DNA of 64,000 nt from Margaritifera margaritifera (lineage: Eukaryota; Mollusca; Bivalvia; Unionida; Margaritiferidae), in contig JAQPZY010001517.1 of NCBI GenBank assembly GCA_029931535.1, positions 2,860,001 through 2,924,000 of the forward strand, read 5' to 3'. Under the pieces are notes generated by a model. That model had not been told where the DNA came from and made no database searches. It saw only the letters and a list, made by a program, of their open reading frames with translations. Of the stretch, positions 61,504-64,000 are shown one piece after another (position 1 is the first letter of the stretch; each line of letters opens with the position of its first letter). Position numbers and translations under genes: made by a program.

Positions 61504-61625
61504 TCTTGGTCTCCAGCATAGCTGAGCTGTGCTGGCTTCAGGCCATGGTGTATGATCAGCGGGTACTTGTTATCCCCTTCCACTTCATTCCGATCCAGCT
61601 GGTCTATCCTCACTGAACACGGCTT
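61504..61625 (-). CDS. DROSHA: Drosha window exon 1 (region before RNase III domain a)
   Basis: First Drosha exon visible, 122 nt, starting in phase 0 and ending with two bases of a split codon. It encodes KPCSVRIDQLDRNEVEGD and then YPLIIHHGLKPAQLSYAGDQ, matching the conserved YPIIVHHG..PAQLSYAGD stretch of animal Drosha that precedes the connector helix. The acceptor is TCCTGTACAG at 61626-61627 and the donor is a perfect GTAAGT at 61498-61503. The next upstream exon was not found in the remaining 2.4 kb, so it must lie beyond the window. The acceptor could shift 3 bases (AG also at 61622-61624) without changing frame. Intron 1 follows, with a 44-45 bp minisatellite near its far end. Confidence 0.95.
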
Positions 61626-61823
61626 CTGTACAGGAAAATGAACATTTTTAAAGTCATTGTAATCACAGTAAAACCCATAAAAATGTGAGTATTTAAAAAA
61701 AATGTATAATTTTGGTCTTTAAATCTGCTCAATTTACCAGAAATGAATGCAACTAAATTTCTTGAAAATTGAGTTATAGAAAAATTGCATATCAATGTCT
61801 CTACTTTCCCCTGGTAATTCTCA

Positions 61824-61824
<1 letters not shown>

Positions 61825-61907
<83 letters not shown>
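61825..61907. repeat. (TA)n microsatellite
   Basis: About 41 TA units, in the intron upstream of exon 1. Confidence 0.97.
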
Positions 61908-61910
<3 letters not shown>

Positions 61911-61994
61911 GGCCCATTCCATAAATGTTGATGATGTTATATGCTCTGACTTGATGTAAAATGAGAAAGACCGAAGACACGTTGATTGTGTACA

Positions 61995-62053
61995 TACTAT
62001 CGCATTCAAGCATTCAAACATCGCATTCAAGCATTCAAACATTGCATTCAAGC
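61995..62053. repeat. ~20-bp repeat, 3 copies
   Basis: CATTCAAGCATTCAAACATY repeated. Confidence 0.88.
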
Positions 62054-62054
62054 T

Positions 62055-62970
62055 GGTGAAATAATCTCATGTATTACAAAAAGATTACTTACTGAATTTT
62101 TGTGTTGTTCTTGAATCTAGACTTGCTATGCATTTCATATGTTTACATCTTAAGATGATTATTCAAAACTGGGACACCTTATTTTCATAAATACCCAAGT
62201 CAATGTTCATTACTAATCTAATACTAACTTAGGTCAGTGAAAGCCCTGTAGGGTCGATATTCACTCAGAAAATGTAACTTTTTCCAGGTGTTTCTTTGCT
62301 TCAAAAATGTTGCTTGAGCAATGCAAGAATCACATTTACATCTAATGAATTTAGGATGACCTCTGGGTCTCCCAGGGATTTTATCAAAGGAAAATTCCAT
62401 TCATGTGACTCTGGGGCAATGCTTGTATCAAAGAGATGCTGTACTGAGCACAGTGGCACAATAAGTATGCTACTGAGGTAGAAACTACATGTACCTATGT
62501 TACTATTAATATCACACTGGCAGGCCCAAATTACTTATAACATTTGTGGAATTATCAGTCATATGTTCTGGCAGAATACATATAAATGCACATTGTCTGG
62601 CAGCCTACATATGTGTGGAACTGAATCAGATCCTAAATGGATGATGGACCTTATTTTCAGAAGTGCATTATGAAAGCAAGCAGCCCCAAAATGACCGTCA
62701 CTTCCTGTCTGGTGACTGAATAATACACACAGGCTTTATTGGAAAGCTTTGATCGCCAGTCTTTATGGAAAATTAGGTAAGTTCAAGAATTGCTTATCTA
62801 ATATGCAGTTGTTTATTGCCACATGGACTGCTTCAAAACACACTGAGGATTAACTAATGGCTGCTCAGAAATACTGTTTTGATTTGCATGTTATGGATGC
62901 ACAGCTATATTAGCTGACCTGTCAATTTGACATTTTTCATTTGTCCTGATGGCAATATCAAGTGTCATTT
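62055..62970. other. Upstream intron, low-copy part
   Basis: I searched this stretch for the preceding Drosha exon (HDCG, PG and Cys-rich motifs) on the minus strand and did not find it. A 61-codon plus-strand frame at 62296-62481 has no recognised motif. Confidence 0.5.
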
Positions 62971-62974
62971 AGCT

Positions 62975-63195
62975 AGTAAGGAATACAAAAGCTGCTAGTA
63001 AGGAATACAATAGCTGCTAGTAAGGAATACAACAGCTGTCACTGGTCAAATACAATAGATGACACTAGTCAAATACAATAGCTGACACTGGTCAAATACA
63101 ATATCCAACACTAGTCAAATTCAATAGCTGACACTGGTCAAATACAATAGCTGAAACTGGTCAAACACAATAACTGACACTGGTCGAAAACAACA
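62975..63195. repeat. ~19- and ~23-bp repeats
   Basis: Three copies of GCTAGTAAGGAATACAAYA, then about eight of GCTGACACTGGTCAAATACA, ATA. Confidence 0.92.
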
Positions 63196-63374
63196 GTGGC
63201 TAATTTGAGACAAATTGGTTTATAGCAACAAGTTTTGGTGATGCCAAACCCGAATAAGGTTGTTTTGTAAGTCTTTAAGCTATTGAATATATGAAAGAAG
63301 AAATTTGTTTTTTTATCTGAAATTGTTTAATTGGGTCCATGGCGTGACCACGTTATATCCAGAATCATGTTATA

Positions 63375-63525
63375 ATGAAAGTCATTAAAATGACGGAGAA
63401 CTGTATATACAATTGTATATTAAAATGACAGAGAACTGTATATACAATTGTATATTAAAATGACGGAGAACTGTATATACAATTGTATATTAAAATGACG
63501 GAGAACTGTATATACAATTGTTCCT
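63375..63525. repeat. ~41-bp tandem repeat, 4 copies, with palindrome
   Basis: Unit AAAATGACGGAGAACTGTAT, ATACAATTGTATATT; the palindrome ATACAATTGTAT can form a hairpin in each copy. Confidence 0.93.
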
Positions 63526-63639
63526 AATAGCATGAGTAATGAGCAACTCAGAGACTTTCATTTACATTGACTTACTACTCGTTATCATATTCTCTGGGAT
63601 ACCTATTTCCACTAATTCATCTAAAGAGTGAGACCGTTA

Positions 63640-63900
63640 AGATGTTTAGTGTTTTATGGCACAGCAAACACAAGTAGGATATTTAGTGCCAAGGCAATTG
63701 GAGTAAAGTGCCTTGCCCAAGGACACACCACGGTAGCTAATTGAAGCTGATACAATAGTAAGTTTAGAACCCGCACCCATCATGAGTCCATCACACTAAT
63801 CACTTAGTCACCATGGCTTCTACCTCCATTAGTCACCTCTTACAACATGTAGGAGGGCACACTGGGCCTATTCTACATCCCTGAGCATGTGGAAGGTAGA
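63640..63900 (-). mobile_element. tRNA-derived SINE-like element
   Basis: On the minus strand: box A-like TGACTAAGTGATTAG near 63800, box B-like GGTTCTAAAC near 63765, then a core CCTTGGGCAAGGCACTTTAC and TTTGCTGTGCCATAAAACAC. The box order and spacing (~40 bp) fit a tRNA-type promoter. The same tail appears at 33340-33383. Confidence 0.62.
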
Positions 63901-64000
63901 GACTGATAAACAGAGGATCTTTCATGGGTGCTCATTTCAAATTAAATTTATCAAATGAGCTGGTGAGCAAAAGATTAAAATTATTCTGTGTTTCATAAAT

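Noticed and set aside
61626..64000. Next upstream DROSHA exon
   Set aside because: Expected Cys/His-rich motif before exon 1 could not be found on the minus strand; the exon probably lies beyond the window.

Overview
This is AT-rich eukaryotic nuclear DNA holding one recognisable gene: the C-terminal half of DROSHA, the nuclear RNase III of the Microprocessor. It runs on the minus strand across almost the whole window. I placed 14 coding exons between 61625 and 80. All introns are GT-AG, every splice phase matches its partner, and the exons join into 1616 nt of open frame (538 codons plus 2 nt). They cover the connector before the first RNase III domain, RNase III domain a, RNase III domain b and the start of the linker to the dsRNA-binding domain. 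The N-terminal half and promoter lie beyond 64000. The dsRNA-binding domain, stop codon and 3' UTR lie before base 1. The key RNase III residues of both domains are intact, so the gene looks functional.

The rest is intron, and most of it is repetitive. Short-unit tandem arrays (22 to 69 bp units) fill large parts: 1002-2823, 5345-7940, 9050-9665, 11634-12455, 14170-14900, 15185-17785, 19675-20290, 21553-22060, 23477-25417, 26750-28390, 28850-29935, 31940-33025, 36700-37195 and 43690-46790. Long (TA)n runs, a (GA)n run and homopolymers punctuate them. Several dispersed elements carry internal degenerate units of about 140-165 bp between a recognisable head and tail (3255-4165, 10545-10790, 25700-26440, 40555-41600, 49617-52490, 52985-57915). 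There are two inverted copies of a roughly 1.4-1.5 kb non-autonomous DNA transposon (33386-34770 and 47514-49031), a decayed DIRS-like retrotransposon (37420-39000), and tRNA-derived SINE-like sequence (11621-13330, 63640-63900).

The repeat style (TGACCTTGACCTTTGACC units of about 140 bp with (GGACAGA)-like tails, TGCCTTGCCCAAGG SINE core) suggests a marine invertebrate, most likely a mollusc and perhaps a bivalve. That is inference from memory of repeat families, not a database result.

The most interesting points are where repeats meet splicing. A 103-bp tandem duplication copies the splice acceptor and first part of exon 9 and carries an in-frame stop. The donor of exon 14 is repeated with a 41-bp period. 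The inverted transposon pair flanks exons 4-7, a set of 468 nt (156 codons, in frame), which is the layout that favours exon circularisation or skipping. Several intronic arrays repeat 5' splice-site-like sequence on the transcribed strand dozens of times. No other protein gene, rRNA or CRISPR array was found; the long open frames in the arrays are repeat artefacts.
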